NCBI RefSeq assembly: GCF_030814835.1
Contig: NZ_JAUSVS010000011.1
Location: 62,001 to 126,000, forward strand
Direction: 5' to 3'
DNA: 64,000 nt
DNA from: Caulobacter ginsengisoli
GTDB lineage: Bacteria; Pseudomonadota; Alphaproteobacteria; Caulobacterales; Caulobacteraceae
Shown here: piece after piece, positions 17,189 to 26,019 of the stretch
Layout of the letters: the number at the start of each line of letters is the position of its first letter
Position numbering within the stretch: position 1 is the first letter of the stretch
Notes under the pieces: generated by a model
What the model was told of the DNA's origin: nothing
The model's input: the letters and a program-made list of their open reading frames with translations, nothing else
The model's database searches: none
Made by a program: the position numbers and the translations under genes

Positions 17189-17200
17189 ACGCCTCTCCGC

Positions 17201-17383
17201 AAATCCTCACCCGGAGGGGGAGGGGGACCGCGCCGAAGGCGTGGTGGAGGGGGTTGCCGCTACAACCACCTCTGTCCAGCGAATCTCAGCCGACCCGCCG
17301 CGTTCTTTCCTGACGCCTGGATGTAGCTCAGACCCCCTCCACCATGCTCCGCATGGTCCCCCTCCCCCTCCGGGGGAGGATTT
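17201..17383. repeat. 184-bp palindromic element, family B, copy 1
   Basis: A long imperfect inverted repeat fills the gap between the convergent engB and amidohydrolase genes. It starts with AAATCCTCACCCGGAGGGGG and ends with the complement-like CCGGGGGAGGATTT. The same element, in inverted orientation and nearly the same length, lies at 53727-53910 between pilin genes; homology includes the middle (for example CTGACGCCTGGATG). The flanking bases also pair (GC/GC here, TC/GA there). Confidence 0.8.
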
Positions 17384-17416
17384 GCGTAGGGCGGCCTCAA
17401 TTCTCTCCCACAGCCT

Positions 17417-18691
17417 CTACGGCCCCTTCACCGTCACTCCGCCCTTCATCACGAAGGCCACCTTCTCCAGCACCGTGACGTCCTTCAGCGGATCGCCCGC
17501 CACCCCGATCAGGTCGCCGTAACGGCCGACCGCGATCTGGCCGACATCGCCTTCCTGGCCCAGCGCCGCCGCGGCGTTGAGCGTGGCCGCCTGGATGGCC
17601 TGCAGGGGCGTGGCGCAATAGCGGACCATCACCGCGAACTGTTTGGCGTTGTCGCCGTGCGGATAGATGCCGGCGTCGGTGGAGAAGATCTGCTTCACCC
17701 CGGCCTTGATCGACTTGCAGAAGTTCTGGCGCTGGATCTCGCCGATGTCGCGGTCCTTCTTCAGCTCGCTCTCGCGGACCCCGTTCTTCGCCCCCTCGGC
17801 CTGGGTGTAGTCGGTGTTGTAGATGTCCATGCCGAAATACGTCCCGTATTTCACGGCCAGCTTGATGCCTTCGTCATCGACGAGGCTGGCATGCTCGATG
17901 GTGTCGACCCCGCCCAGGATGGCGGCCTTGATGCCCTCCGGACCATGGGCGTGGGCGGCGACCTTCAGGCCCAGCATATGGGCCTCGGAGACGATGGCCT
18001 TGATCTCGTCCAGGTCCAGCTGCTGGACCCCCACCGCGTCGTTGGAGAACACCCCGCCGGTGGCGCAGATCTTGATGACTTTCGCCCCGTATTTCTTGAG
18101 CTTGCGGACCATCTTGCGGCCTTCCTCGGGCCCATCGATGACGCCCTGGGCGGTCTGGTTCAGCGAGGGCGGGAAGTAGGTGGTGTCGCAGTGGCCGCCG
18201 GTGGCCCCGATCAGATAGGTGGCCGGAATGATGCGCGGGCCCTGGATGATGCCCTCGTCGACGGCCTCCATCAGGGCCACGTCGTTATAGTCGTCCGAGC
18301 CGACGTTGCGCACGGTGGTGAAGCCGGCCAGCAGGGTGCGCTCGGCGTTCTTGGTCCCCACCACCGCCCAGAAGCTGTCGGTGAAGCGCAGGTCGTTGTA
18401 GCCGCCATAGAGGGGCGATGAATCCAGGTGGACATGCATGTCGATCAGGCCGGGCAGCAGGGTCAGGCCCGGCAGGTCCTTGCGGGTCGCGCCGGTGGGG
18501 ATGGCGACATCGCCCTGGCGGCCGACGGCGGTGATGCGGCCATCGACGATCACCACCACGGGATTGTCGACATACTTGCCGCTGGCCACGTCCAGCAGCC
18601 GGGCGGCGGTGACCGCCACGGTCTCGGCCTGGGCCGCGCCTGCGGCCAGGGTTGCTATGGCCAGGCCTATGGCCAGGATCAGACGACGCAT
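17417..18691 (-). CDS. secreted amidohydrolase family protein (dipeptidase/prolidase-like)
   Basis: The 424-residue metal-dependent hydrolase has a signal peptide (about 1-22) and the amidohydrolase TIM-barrel motifs: HVHLDSS at about 86-92, the bridging-lysine region KVIKICATGG, HAHGPEG, TIEHAS and FSTDAG. It resembles the periplasmic Xaa-Arg/Lys or Xaa-Pro dipeptidase-like subgroup known from Caulobacter, so a peptidase role in nutrient scavenging is likely, but the substrate cannot be read. It lies on the opposite strand to its neighbours engB and argB, whose usual adjacency it interrupts. Confidence 0.85.
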   Translation of the reverse strand: MRRLILAIGLAIATLAAGAAQAETVAVTAARLLDVASGKYVDNPVVVIVDGRITAVGRQGDVAIPTGATRKDLPGLTLLPGLIDMHVHLDSSPLYGGYNDLRFTDSFWAVVGTKNAERTLLAGFTTVRNVGSDDYNDVALMEAVDEGIIQGPRIIPATYLIGATGGHCDTTYFPPSLNQTAQGVIDGPEEGRKMVRKLKKYGAKVIKICATGGVFSNDAVGVQQLDLDEIKAIVSEAHMLGLKVAAHAHGPEGIKAAILGGVDTIEHASLVDDEGIKLAVKYGTYFGMDIYNTDYTQAEGAKNGVRESELKKDRDIGEIQRQNFCKSIKAGVKQIFSTDAGIYPHGDNAKQFAVMVRYCATPLQAIQAATLNAAAALGQEGDVGQIAVGRYGDLIGVAGDPLKDVTVLEKVAFVMKGGVTVKGP

Positions 18692-18801
18692 GACGCTCTC
18701 CCCAAATCAGTGGCGGAAGGCTAGCCGGTTGCGGCGGCGGGTGACAGGGGGGCCTGGGTCCGCTATCGGGTCCCCTCTATTCCAGGAGGCCGTCGAAAGC
18801 C

Positions 18802-19716
18802 GTGAGCGACAAGACCGAAGAGGCCGGCTGGGCCACGGCGAAGACCCTGGCCGAGGCCCTGCCCTTCATCCAGCGCTACGACCGCGAGATCGTGGTCATC
18901 AAATACGGCGGCCACGCCATGGGCGAGGAGGCCGTGGCGCGCCTGTTCGCCGCCGACGCGGTGCTGCTCAAGCTGCTGGGCGTCCACCCCGTCGTGGTGC
19001 ATGGCGGCGGGCCGCAGATTTCGGCCATGCTGGATCGGGCCGGGGTCAAGTCGACCTTCATCGATGGCCTGCGGGTCACCGACGAGGCGACCATGGAGGT
19101 GGCCGAGATGGTCCTCTCCGGGGCGATCAACAAGGAGATCGCCAACTGGATCACCATCGCCGGCCGCGAGGCCGACGTGCGGGGCGTGGGCCTCTCGGGC
19201 AAGGACGCCCGCCTGCTGACCGTCACCAAGGCGCGGCGCACCACGCGGGACCCGGGCAGCCAGATGGAGCAGGTCGTCGACCTGGGCTTCGTCGGCGAGC
19301 CCAAGAAGGTCGACCCGATGCTGATCCAGGCTCTGATCCATGCCGAGCAGGACTATGTGCCGGTGATCGCCCCGATCGGCGTCTCCGAGGCCGGCCAGAC
19401 CTTTAACGTCAACGCCGACACGGTGGCCGGGGCGGTGGCCGGGGCCCTGAAGGCCAAGCGCATGCTGCTGCTGACCGACGTCAAGGGCGTGCTCGACAAG
19501 AACGGCAATCTGATCCGCCAGCTGACCGTCGCCGAGGCCTTCGACGCCATCAAGACGGGCGTCGCCACCGGCGGCATGATCCCCAAGCTGGAAACCGCCA
19601 TCGCCGCGGTCGACGCCGGGGTCGAGGCGGTGGTCATCCTCGACGGCCGCCGGCCGCACGCCATGCTGGTCGAGCTGTTCACCGAGCACGGGGCGGGGAC
19701 GTTGATCCGGGCATGA
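18802..19716 (+). CDS. argB: acetylglutamate kinase
   Basis: This 304-residue amino-acid kinase phosphorylates N-acetyl-L-glutamate, the second step of arginine biosynthesis. The N-terminal glycine-rich loop KYGGHAMG, VHGGGPQI and the C-terminal TGVATGGMIPKLETA motif are diagnostic. The start is a GTG at 18802, with AGGAGG some 12 nt upstream. The ATGA overlap with the following HAD gene, and that gene's overlap with dapD, make argB the head of a tight three-gene operon. Confidence 0.96.
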   Translation: MSDKTEEAGWATAKTLAEALPFIQRYDREIVVIKYGGHAMGEEAVARLFAADAVLLKLLGVHPVVVHGGGPQISAMLDRAGVKSTFIDGLRVTDEATMEVAEMVLSGAINKEIANWITIAGREADVRGVGLSGKDARLLTVTKARRTTRDPGSQMEQVVDLGFVGEPKKVDPMLIQALIHAEQDYVPVIAPIGVSEAGQTFNVNADTVAGAVAGALKAKRMLLLTDVKGVLDKNGNLIRQLTVAEAFDAIKTGVATGGMIPKLETAIAAVDAGVEAVVILDGRRPHAMLVELFTEHGAGTLIRA

Positions 19717-20378
19717 GCGCCGACCTCAGACATATCGACACCTGGCTGTTCGACCTGGACAACACCCTCTACCCGGCCGAATCGCTGCACATGCGGCTGG
19801 TCGAGGAGCGGATGACCGACTTCGTGGAGAGGCTCACCGGCTTCCCGCGCGATGACGCCCGGACCCTGCAGAAGAAGTATTACCACGCCCACGGCACCAC
19901 CCTGGCCGGGCTGATGGCCAACCACGACGTCGATCCGGCCGATTTCCTGGACTTCGTCCACGACGTGCCGATGGACCGGCTGGTCCCCGATCCCGCGCTG
20001 AAGGCGGCGCTGAAGCGCCTGCCGGGCCGGCGGCTGATCTTCACCAACGGCTCGGCCAGCCACGCCGAGCGGGTGCTGCAGACGCTGGAACTGGATCACC
20101 TCTTCGAGGCGACCTTCCATATCGAGGCGGCGGACTTCCTGCCCAAGCCCGCCCCGGAGACCTTCGCCAAGATGATCGCCGACCATGCCGTGCATGCGCC
20201 CGGCGCCGCCTTCTTCGAGGACAGCGAGAAGAACCTCGCCCCCGCCCACGACCTGCACATGACCACCATCCTGGTCGGCGCCCACGCCGCCGCCTCGACC
20301 GCCCCCTTCGTCAACCATCGCACCGACGACCTGGCCGGCTTCCTGGCCGGCGCCCGGGTGCAGGACGCCGCCGCATGA
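19713..20378 (+). CDS. HAD family hydrolase, pyrimidine 5'-nucleotidase-like
   Basis: The 221-residue HAD phosphatase begins with the nucleophile motif DLDNTLYP, then IFTNGSASH (motif II), a lysine in FLPKPAPE (motif III) and FFEDSEKNL (motif IV). The DNTLYP form and cap placement match pyrimidine 5'-nucleotidase-type enzymes that often accompany argB/dapD in Alphaproteobacteria. It overlaps both neighbours by 4 nt, so its product is made in proportion to the amino-acid enzymes; the physiological substrate is uncertain. Confidence 0.9.
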   Translation: MSADLRHIDTWLFDLDNTLYPAESLHMRLVEERMTDFVERLTGFPRDDARTLQKKYYHAHGTTLAGLMANHDVDPADFLDFVHDVPMDRLVPDPALKAALKRLPGRRLIFTNGSASHAERVLQTLELDHLFEATFHIEAADFLPKPAPETFAKMIADHAVHAPGAAFFEDSEKNLAPAHDLHMTTILVGAHAAASTAPFVNHRTDDLAGFLAGARVQDAAA

Positions 20379-21217
20379 GCACCCTGGACGACATCAAGAC
20401 CGAGATCGAGGCCGCCTGGGATGTCCGCGAGAGCCTGACGACCGAGACCAAAGGGCCGGTCCGCACCGCCGTGGACGAGGCGCTGCTCAAGCTCGACGCC
20501 GGCGAGGTCCGGGTGGCCGAGAAGATCGACGGCGAATGGGTGACGCACCAGTGGCTGAAGAAGGCCGCCCTGCTCTCCTTCCGCCTCAACCCCAACACCG
20601 TCATGCACGCCGGAGCCATGGGCGGGGCGGTCGGGCCCTGGTGGGACAAGGTCCCCAGCAAGTTCGACGGCTGGGACGCCGGTCGCTTCGAGGCGGCGGG
20701 GTTCCGCGCCGTGCCGGGCTGCATCGTGCGGCGCGGGGCGTTCGTGGCCCGCAACGTGGTGCTGATGCCGTCCTTCCTCAACATCGGCGCCTATGTCGAT
20801 GAGGGGACCATGGTCGACACCTGGGCGACGGTCGGCTCCTGCGCCCAGATCGGCAAGAACGTGCACATCTCCGGCGGGGCCGGCATCGGCGGCGTCTTCG
20901 AGCCCCTGCAGGCCAACCCGACCATCATCGAGGACGGCTGCTTTATCGGCGCCCGGGCCGAGGTGGCCGAGGGCGTCATCGTCGGCGAGGGCTCGGTCCT
21001 CTCGATGGGCGTCTTCATCACCGCCACCACCAAGATCGTCGACCGCAAGACCGGGACAACCTACACCGGCCAGGTGCCGCCCTATTCGGTGGTGGTCTCC
21101 GGCAGCCTGCCGGACCCGCACGGCATGGGGCCCAGCCTCTACTGCGCGGTGATCGTCAAGACGGTGGACGCCCGCACCCGGTCGAAGACCTCGATCAACG
21201 ACCTGCTGCGGGAGTAG
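20375..21217 (+). CDS. dapD: 2,3,4,5-tetrahydropyridine-2,6-dicarboxylate N-succinyltransferase
   Basis: The 280-residue enzyme transfers succinyl from succinyl-CoA to tetrahydrodipicolinate in the lysine/diaminopimelate pathway. The central part has left-handed beta-helix hexapeptide repeats (VVLMPSFLNIGAYVDEGTM, then AQIGKNVHISGGAGIGGV), preceded by an N-terminal helical domain with FRLNPNTVMHAGAMGG. It overlaps the HAD gene by 4 nt. dapE, acting two steps later, is close downstream, separated by a minus-strand cupin gene. Confidence 0.96.
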   Translation: MSTLDDIKTEIEAAWDVRESLTTETKGPVRTAVDEALLKLDAGEVRVAEKIDGEWVTHQWLKKAALLSFRLNPNTVMHAGAMGGAVGPWWDKVPSKFDGWDAGRFEAAGFRAVPGCIVRRGAFVARNVVLMPSFLNIGAYVDEGTMVDTWATVGSCAQIGKNVHISGGAGIGGVFEPLQANPTIIEDGCFIGARAEVAEGVIVGEGSVLSMGVFITATTKIVDRKTGTTYTGQVPPYSVVVSGSLPDPHGMGPSLYCAVIVKTVDARTRSKTSINDLLRE

Positions 21218-21682
21218 CTAGTCCGGATACGGCGTTCCGTCCCGATGCCGGCAGAGGCCGTCCTCGCCCGGGCGGATGATCATGTCGATGTCGGGATAGT
21301 CGCAGCCGTCGTTGACGTCGTCGCGGGTGCCGACCTCGAGCATCAGCGCCACCCTGTCCGAGCGGTTCTGGAGGTGGTGGCCGTTGGCGACACCGCTCTT
21401 GAAGGCCGCGCAGTCGCCGGCCCTCAGCACCGTCTCGCCCTCGTTCTCGACCAGCACCACCTCGCCCTCGAGGATCCAGACGAACTCGTCCTCGGCGGTG
21501 TGCCAGTGGCGCTGGCTGGTCCAGGCGCCGGGCTCCAACCGCATCAGGTTGACGCCGAACTGGTCGAGGCCCACCGCATTGCCCAGCGCCTGGCGCGCGC
21601 GGCCCCGGCAGGGTTCATCGAACGGCGAGGGATAGGTGCTGCCCTTGCGGACCGGGAGGGCGGCGATGTCGATCTTGGGCAT
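21218..21682 (-). CDS. cupin domain protein
   Basis: This 154-residue single-domain cupin has the two metal-site motifs: RHWHTAEDEFVWILEGE and AGDCAAFKSGVANGHHLQN. Such small cupins are of varied function (sugar or dioxygenase-like binding), and none can be named here. I start it at the ATG at 21682 (MPKIDIAALPV); upstream in-frame starts run into dapE. The gene is squeezed between dapD and dapE on the opposite strand, and is divergent from dapE with only 28 nt between their starts, so the two promoters must overlap. Confidence 0.8.
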   Translation of the reverse strand: MPKIDIAALPVRKGSTYPSPFDEPCRGRARQALGNAVGLDQFGVNLMRLEPGAWTSQRHWHTAEDEFVWILEGEVVLVENEGETVLRAGDCAAFKSGVANGHHLQNRSDRVALMLEVGTRDDVNDGCDYPDIDMIIRPGEDGLCRHRDGTPYPD

Positions 21683-21710
21683 GACGGGGTTTCCGGCTAA
21701 GGCGTGTGTC

Positions 21711-22853
21711 ATGACCAGCGTCCTCGATCCCATCGCCCTGGCGCAAGCCCTGATCCGCTGCCCCTCGGTGACCCCCGCCGACGAGGGGGCCATGGACATC
21801 CTGCAGCGCACTCTGGAGGGACTGGGCTTCCGCTGCCGCCGGATGAAGTTCGGCGAGATCGAGAACCTCTACGCCCGCCGGGGGACGGCGCGGCCCAATC
21901 TCTGCTTCGCCGGCCATACCGACGTGGTGCCGGTCGGCGACGCGGGCGCCTGGAAGCAGGGGCCGTTCGAGGCCCAGGTCATCGACGGCCTGCTCTATGG
22001 CCGTGGCGCCGTGGACATGAAGAGCGCCATCGCCGCCTTCGCCAGCGCCGTGGCGGCGGTGGGGGATGTGCCCGGCTCGCTTAGCTTCCTGATCACCGGC
22101 GACGAAGAGGGCGTGGCGCTGGACGGCACGGCCAAAGTGGTTCAGCTCCTGGCCTCCAAGGACGAGGTCATCGACCATTGCGTGGTGGGCGAGCCGTCGT
22201 CCTCCGCCGAGCTGGGCGACATGATCAAGATCGGCCGGCGGGGCAGCCTCAACGCCTGGCTGACCGTCGACGGCCAGCAGGGCCACGTCGCCTATCCGCA
22301 TCGGGCGGCCAACCCGATCCCGGTGATGATCGACCTCTTGGCCCGGCTGAAGGGCCGGGTGCTGGACGAGGGCTATGAGAGCTTCCAGCCCTCCAACCTG
22401 GAAGTCACCAATTTCGACGTCGGCAACACCGCCACCAACGTCATCCCGGCCCAGGCCGTGGCCCGCCTCAACATCCGCTTCAACCCGGCCCACAAGGGCG
22501 CCGACCTGATGGCCTGGATCGAGGACGAGGTCGCCAAGGCCGACGCGGCCTTCAAGGGGAAGGTATCGGTGCGGATGCTGCTCAGCGGCGAGGCCTTCCT
22601 GACCCCGCGCGGCGACTTCACCAGCCTGGTGGCCGAGGCGGCCAGGGCCGTGACCGGCCGCGAACCGGAACTGTCGACGACCGGCGGCACCTCGGACGCG
22701 CGGTTCATCCGCTCGCTGTGTCCCGTGGTCGAGTTCGGCCTGGTCGGGGCGACCATGCACATGGTCAACGAGTGCGCGCCGGTCGAGGAGATCCGGCAGC
22801 TGACGGCGATCTATCGCACGCTGATCGAACGGTATTTCGAGCGGTTCTCCTAA
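21711..22853 (+). CDS. dapE: succinyl-diaminopimelate desuccinylase
   Basis: The 380-residue M20 metallopeptidase-family enzyme removes succinate from N-succinyl-LL-diaminopimelate. Metal and catalytic motifs are present: FAGHTDVVPVGD, LYGRGAVDMKSA, TGDEEGVALDGT and the C-terminal FGLVGATMHMVNE. The start at 21711 matches the conserved N terminus (LDPIALAQALIRCPSVTP). Its TAA stop is the first three bases of a palindromic element that fills the gap to truA. Confidence 0.95.
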   Translation: MTSVLDPIALAQALIRCPSVTPADEGAMDILQRTLEGLGFRCRRMKFGEIENLYARRGTARPNLCFAGHTDVVPVGDAGAWKQGPFEAQVIDGLLYGRGAVDMKSAIAAFASAVAAVGDVPGSLSFLITGDEEGVALDGTAKVVQLLASKDEVIDHCVVGEPSSSAELGDMIKIGRRGSLNAWLTVDGQQGHVAYPHRAANPIPVMIDLLARLKGRVLDEGYESFQPSNLEVTNFDVGNTATNVIPAQAVARLNIRFNPAHKGADLMAWIEDEVAKADAAFKGKVSVRMLLSGEAFLTPRGDFTSLVAEAARAVTGREPELSTTGGTSDARFIRSLCPVVEFGLVGATMHMVNECAPVEEIRQLTAIYRTLIERYFERFS

Positions 22854-23076
22854 CTCCGCCCACGTAGGGGGCGGACGGCCCGCCCGAGGCGCGCCTGCAG
22901 CGCGCCCGTGGCCGGCCCGGTGGGGGTGTTTGGGCGGGGACGGCGAAATTGCCGGCTTCGCTTGGGCGGGCTGCAAGACCCCCGAGCGCCAACGGTTACG
23001 TCCGCAGCCCTTGCCCGAAGACCCCCTCCTGACCGCGCTCTGGCGCGGTCGTCCTCCCCCTACGGGTGAGGAGTTA
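22851..23076. repeat. palindromic element (family E) spanning the dapE-truA gap
   Basis: Inverted arms TAACTCC(G)CCCACGTAGGGGG at 22851-22871 and its partner CCCCCTACGGGTGAGGAGTTA at 23056-23076 bound the whole gap. The terminal TAA of each arm is the stop codon of the convergent genes dapE and truA. Inner hairpins (for example GGCGCGCCTGCAGCGCGCC near 22889) add structure. It may act as a bidirectional terminator. Confidence 0.6.
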
Positions 23077-23811
23077 GTAGCTGACCCCCGTCAGGTACAA
23101 CCCCTCCGCCGGCGCCACCGGCCCGCAGGCCTTGCGGTCCCGCGCCTCCAGCGCCGCCGTGACATCCTCGCCCGTCCAGCGCCCGGCCCCGACCTCGGCC
23201 AAGGTCCCGGTCATCGACCGGACCTGCCGATGCAGGAACGACCGCGAGGCGAAGTCCAGCAGCACATAGTCGCCCTCGCGCCGGACCGCCGCCAGGTCCA
23301 GCGTCTTCAGCGGGCTCTTGGCCTGGCACTGCATGTCGCGGAAGGTCGTGAAATCGTGGTGGCCGACCAGCCGCTGGGCCGCGGTGTGCATGGCCTCCGC
23401 GTCCAGCGGGTTCTTCACATGCCAGACCCGGCCCTGATCGAGCGCCGGCGGGCTCTTGCGGTTGAGGATGCGGTAGAGGTAGCGCCGCTCCTTGGCCGAG
23501 AAGCGGGCGTGCCAGTCGCCCACCGCCACCTCGGCCTCGAGAATGCTGATCGGCTCGGGGACCAGATGGGCGTTCAGCGCATCGCGGACCACCTCGGGCG
23601 GCCAGTCCTTGTCCAGGTCCATATGGATGACCTGGCCGGTGGCGTGGACCCCGGTATCGGTGCGGCCGGCCGCCTGCAGCCGCAGGTCCTGGCCGCAGAA
23701 GCCTTTCACCGCCCGCTCGATCGAGGCCTGGACGCTCGGCAGGTCGGCCTGGGCCTGGTAGCCGCGATAGGGCCGGCCGTCATACTCGATGGTCAGGCGG
23801 TAGCGGGGCAT
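23074..23811 (-). CDS. truA: tRNA pseudouridine(38-40) synthase
   Basis: The 245-residue enzyme isomerises uridines in the tRNA anticodon arm. The catalytic motif AAGRTDTGVHATGQV, with the essential Asp, is at about 55-69, and the N terminus YRLTIEYDGRPYRGYQAQ and C-terminal SFLHRQVRSMTGTL are typical. It overlaps the fmt stop by one base (TGATG), so def-fmt-truA are probably read together from the minus strand despite a plus-strand gene between def and fmt. Confidence 0.95.
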   Translation of the reverse strand: MPRYRLTIEYDGRPYRGYQAQADLPSVQASIERAVKGFCGQDLRLQAAGRTDTGVHATGQVIHMDLDKDWPPEVVRDALNAHLVPEPISILEAEVAVGDWHARFSAKERRYLYRILNRKSPPALDQGRVWHVKNPLDAEAMHTAAQRLVGHHDFTTFRDMQCQAKSPLKTLDLAAVRREGDYVLLDFASRSFLHRQVRSMTGTLAEVGAGRWTGEDVTAALEARDRKACGPVAPAEGLYLTGVSY

Positions 23812-24725
23812 CAGACCAGGGCCGCGCCGGGGGTCAGCGGGAAGCCGCGCACGAAGTCGCCGGCGTCCTGGGCCGCCTTGCCCTCGCGCTGGGCCCGCAG
23901 CAGCCGCACGGCCCCCTCCCCGCAGGCGATCAGCAGATTATCGTCCAGCACGTCGCCGGGATCGCCCTCGCCGTCCTCCACCCGCGACAGCAGCGCCTTG
24001 ACCCGCACATCGCCGGCCATGGTCCAGGCGCCGGGAAAGGGCGAGAGGCCCCGGATCTGGCGGTCCACCTCGACGGCCGGGCGGGACCAATCGATGCGGG
24101 CCTCGGCGGGCTTGATCTTGCGGGCATAGGTCATGCCCTCGGCCGCCTGGGGCGTTTCGACGGCGATCCCGGCCTCCAGCTGCGCCAGCGCCTGCGGCAA
24201 CAGCCGCGCGCCCACGGCGGCCAGCCGGTCATGCATCGTCCCGGAGGTGTCGAGCGGGCCGATGCGGACGCTCTCGGAGAGCAGGATGGCGCCCTCGTCC
24301 AGACCCTCGCTCATCCGCATGACCTGGACGCCCGTGACCGTGTCGCCGGCCATCACCGCCCGCTGGATCGGGGCGGCGCCGCGCCAGCGGGGCAGCAGCG
24401 AGGCGTGCAGGTTGAAACAGCCCAGGCGCGGGGCGTCGAGCACTTCGCGCAAAAGTATCTGGCCGAAGGCCACCACCACGGCGGCGTCGAGCTCCAGGGC
24501 GGCGAAGGCGGCGATCTCCTCGGGCGCCTTCATCGAGACCGGCGTGCGCACCATCAGGCCATGCTTCTCGGCGAAGGCGTGCACCGGCGACGGGGTCAGC
24601 TGTTGACCCCGGCCGCGCGGCGCGGGGGGCTGGCTGTAGACACAGGCGATCTGGTGTCCGGCCTCGATCAGGGCGGCCAGGCTGGGGACGGCGAAATCGG
24701 GGGTGCCGAGGAAGGCGAGACGCAT
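23811..24725 (-). CDS. fmt: methionyl-tRNA formyltransferase
   Basis: This 304-residue enzyme formylates initiator Met-tRNA. Diagnostic features are the N-terminal LAFLGTPDFAVPSLAALI, the catalytic-loop segment NLHASLLPRWRGAAPIQRA, and the C-terminal OB-like domain. It overlaps truA by one base. The deformylase gene def lies upstream on the same strand but is separated from fmt by a small plus-strand lipoprotein gene. Confidence 0.96.
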   Translation of the reverse strand: MRLAFLGTPDFAVPSLAALIEAGHQIACVYSQPPAPRGRGQQLTPSPVHAFAEKHGLMVRTPVSMKAPEEIAAFAALELDAAVVVAFGQILLREVLDAPRLGCFNLHASLLPRWRGAAPIQRAVMAGDTVTGVQVMRMSEGLDEGAILLSESVRIGPLDTSGTMHDRLAAVGARLLPQALAQLEAGIAVETPQAAEGMTYARKIKPAEARIDWSRPAVEVDRQIRGLSPFPGAWTMAGDVRVKALLSRVEDGEGDPGDVLDDNLLIACGEGAVRLLRAQREGKAAQDAGDFVRGFPLTPGAALV

Positions 24726-24810
24726 GGGCGGGGGTTTATCCTGGCCCGGGTCCGGCGGGAACCCGGACGATCACAGATCGTTGATATGGCGAAGTTTGGA
24801 GGAACCCATC

Positions 24811-25131
24811 ATGCGTCACATCATCCTTATCGGTCTGGCGGTGGCGGGGGTCAGCCTGACCGCCTGTTCCAAGGAACACCAGAAGGAAGTCAGCGAGGGC
24901 GCCAGCGCCGCGGCGACCAAGATCGGCGACGCCGCCAAGGACATCGCCAGCGACCCCGAGGTCAAACAGGCCGGCTCGGCCATCGCCGACGCCGCCAAGG
25001 ACGACGCCACGGCGGTCAAGGACGCGGTCGGCGACGCGGCCGACAAGACCTCCGAAGCGGCGGACAAGGCCGCGGCCGACGCCAAGGCCAAGGCTGACGC
25101 GGACAAGGCCAGGGACGCGGCTAAGAAATAG
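24811..25131 (+). CDS. small Ala/Lys/Asp-rich lipoprotein
   Basis: The 106-residue protein has a lipoprotein signal ending in the lipobox LTAC (Cys19), followed by a highly repetitive helical region of Ala, Lys and Asp (AAKDIASDPE, IADAAKDDAT, ADKTSEAADK). The repeats resemble LEA-like or Lpp-like coiled helices, so it may be a periplasmic tether or stress protein; this is inference. GGAGGA 7 nt before the ATG supports the start. It is divergent from fmt and convergent with def, interrupting their usual adjacency. Confidence 0.78.
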   Translation: MRHIILIGLAVAGVSLTACSKEHQKEVSEGASAAATKIGDAAKDIASDPEVKQAGSAIADAAKDDATAVKDAVGDAADKTSEAADKAAADAKAKADADKARDAAKK

Positions 25132-25146
25132 GCTTTCGGGGAAGGA

Positions 25147-25674
25147 TCAGGCCGCCTTGTCCCGGGCGGCCTTCTTGACCTTGTTCACCGCCCGCTCGCG
25201 TTTCAGCCGCGAGAGGTGGTCGATGAACAGCACGCCCTTGAGGTGGTCCATCTCGTGCTGGATGCAGACGGCGAACAGGCCTTCGGCGTCCTCTTCCACC
25301 GCCTCGCCGGCATAGTTGAGGTATTTCAGCTTCACCTTCGCTGGCCGCTCGACCTCGTCATAGATTTCGGGGACCGACAGGCAGCCCTCCTCGTAGACGG
25401 CCAATTCGTCCGAGGCCCAGACGATCTCGGGATTGACGAAATAGCGCGGGGCCTTGGCGTCTTCCTCGCGGCTGATGTCCATGACGATCACCGAGACCGG
25501 CTCGCCGATCTGGACGGCGGCCAGGCCGATGCCGGGGGCCGCGTACATGGTCTCCAGCATGTCATCCATCAGCGCCCGCAGGTCGTCGGTGACGGCGGGA
25601 ACGGGCTGGGAAACACGCTTGAGCACCGCCAGATCGGCGGCGTTATCGACGGTGAGGATGCGACGGGTAGCCAT
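25147..25674 (-). CDS. def: peptide deformylase
   Basis: The 175-residue metalloenzyme removes N-formyl from nascent proteins. All three family motifs are present: GIGLAAVQIG, EEGCLSVPE and QHEMDHLKG (Cys and two His bind iron). I start at the ATG at 25674 (MATRRILTVDN); the frame is open 12 codons further, which is not conserved-looking. It belongs functionally with fmt. Convergent with the lipoprotein gene, only 15 nt apart. Confidence 0.96.
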   Translation of the reverse strand: MATRRILTVDNAADLAVLKRVSQPVPAVTDDLRALMDDMLETMYAAPGIGLAAVQIGEPVSVIVMDISREEDAKAPRYFVNPEIVWASDELAVYEEGCLSVPEIYDEVERPAKVKLKYLNYAGEAVEEDAEGLFAVCIQHEMDHLKGVLFIDHLSRLKRERAVNKVKKAARDKAA

Positions 25675-25728
25675 GAGCGGGGAGGTAGGTGAGCTAATCC
25701 CGACCGTCAAGGTGGGAGATTGCCGCCC

Positions 25729-26010
25729 TCAGCCGTAGCCGTTGACGATCAGATAGACACCGAGCAGCTGCCAGGCCAGCAGCGTCCCGCCGACGATCAT
25801 CAGCCAGTAGGCGCTAAGCAGCGCCTTGCCTCGCTGGCGCAGCAGGGCCTCGAACCGCTCAGGATCGGCCGCCCGCTCGATGCGCGGGGCGCTGGCCGAC
25901 TTGCCGATCAGCACGCCCGTGCGGCGGGCCCTGATCAGCTCCGGCCCCTGACGGAGCCACATGAACAGACCGGCCAGCAGGGCCCCGAGCGCGGCGATTA
26001 TCCATATCAT
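25729..26010 (-). CDS. small two-helix membrane protein
   Basis: This 93-residue protein has membrane helices at about 2-19 (IWIIAALGALLAGLFMWL) and 66-88 (AYWLMIVGGTLLAWQLLGVY) with a basic loop between. No family was recognised. It lies 9 nt downstream of rmuC on the same strand and 54 nt upstream of def, and could be part of that transcript. Confidence 0.65.
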   Translation of the reverse strand: MIWIIAALGALLAGLFMWLRQGPELIRARRTGVLIGKSASAPRIERAADPERFEALLRQRGKALLSAYWLMIVGGTLLAWQLLGVYLIVNGYG

Positions 26011-26019
26011 GGCGTCAGG

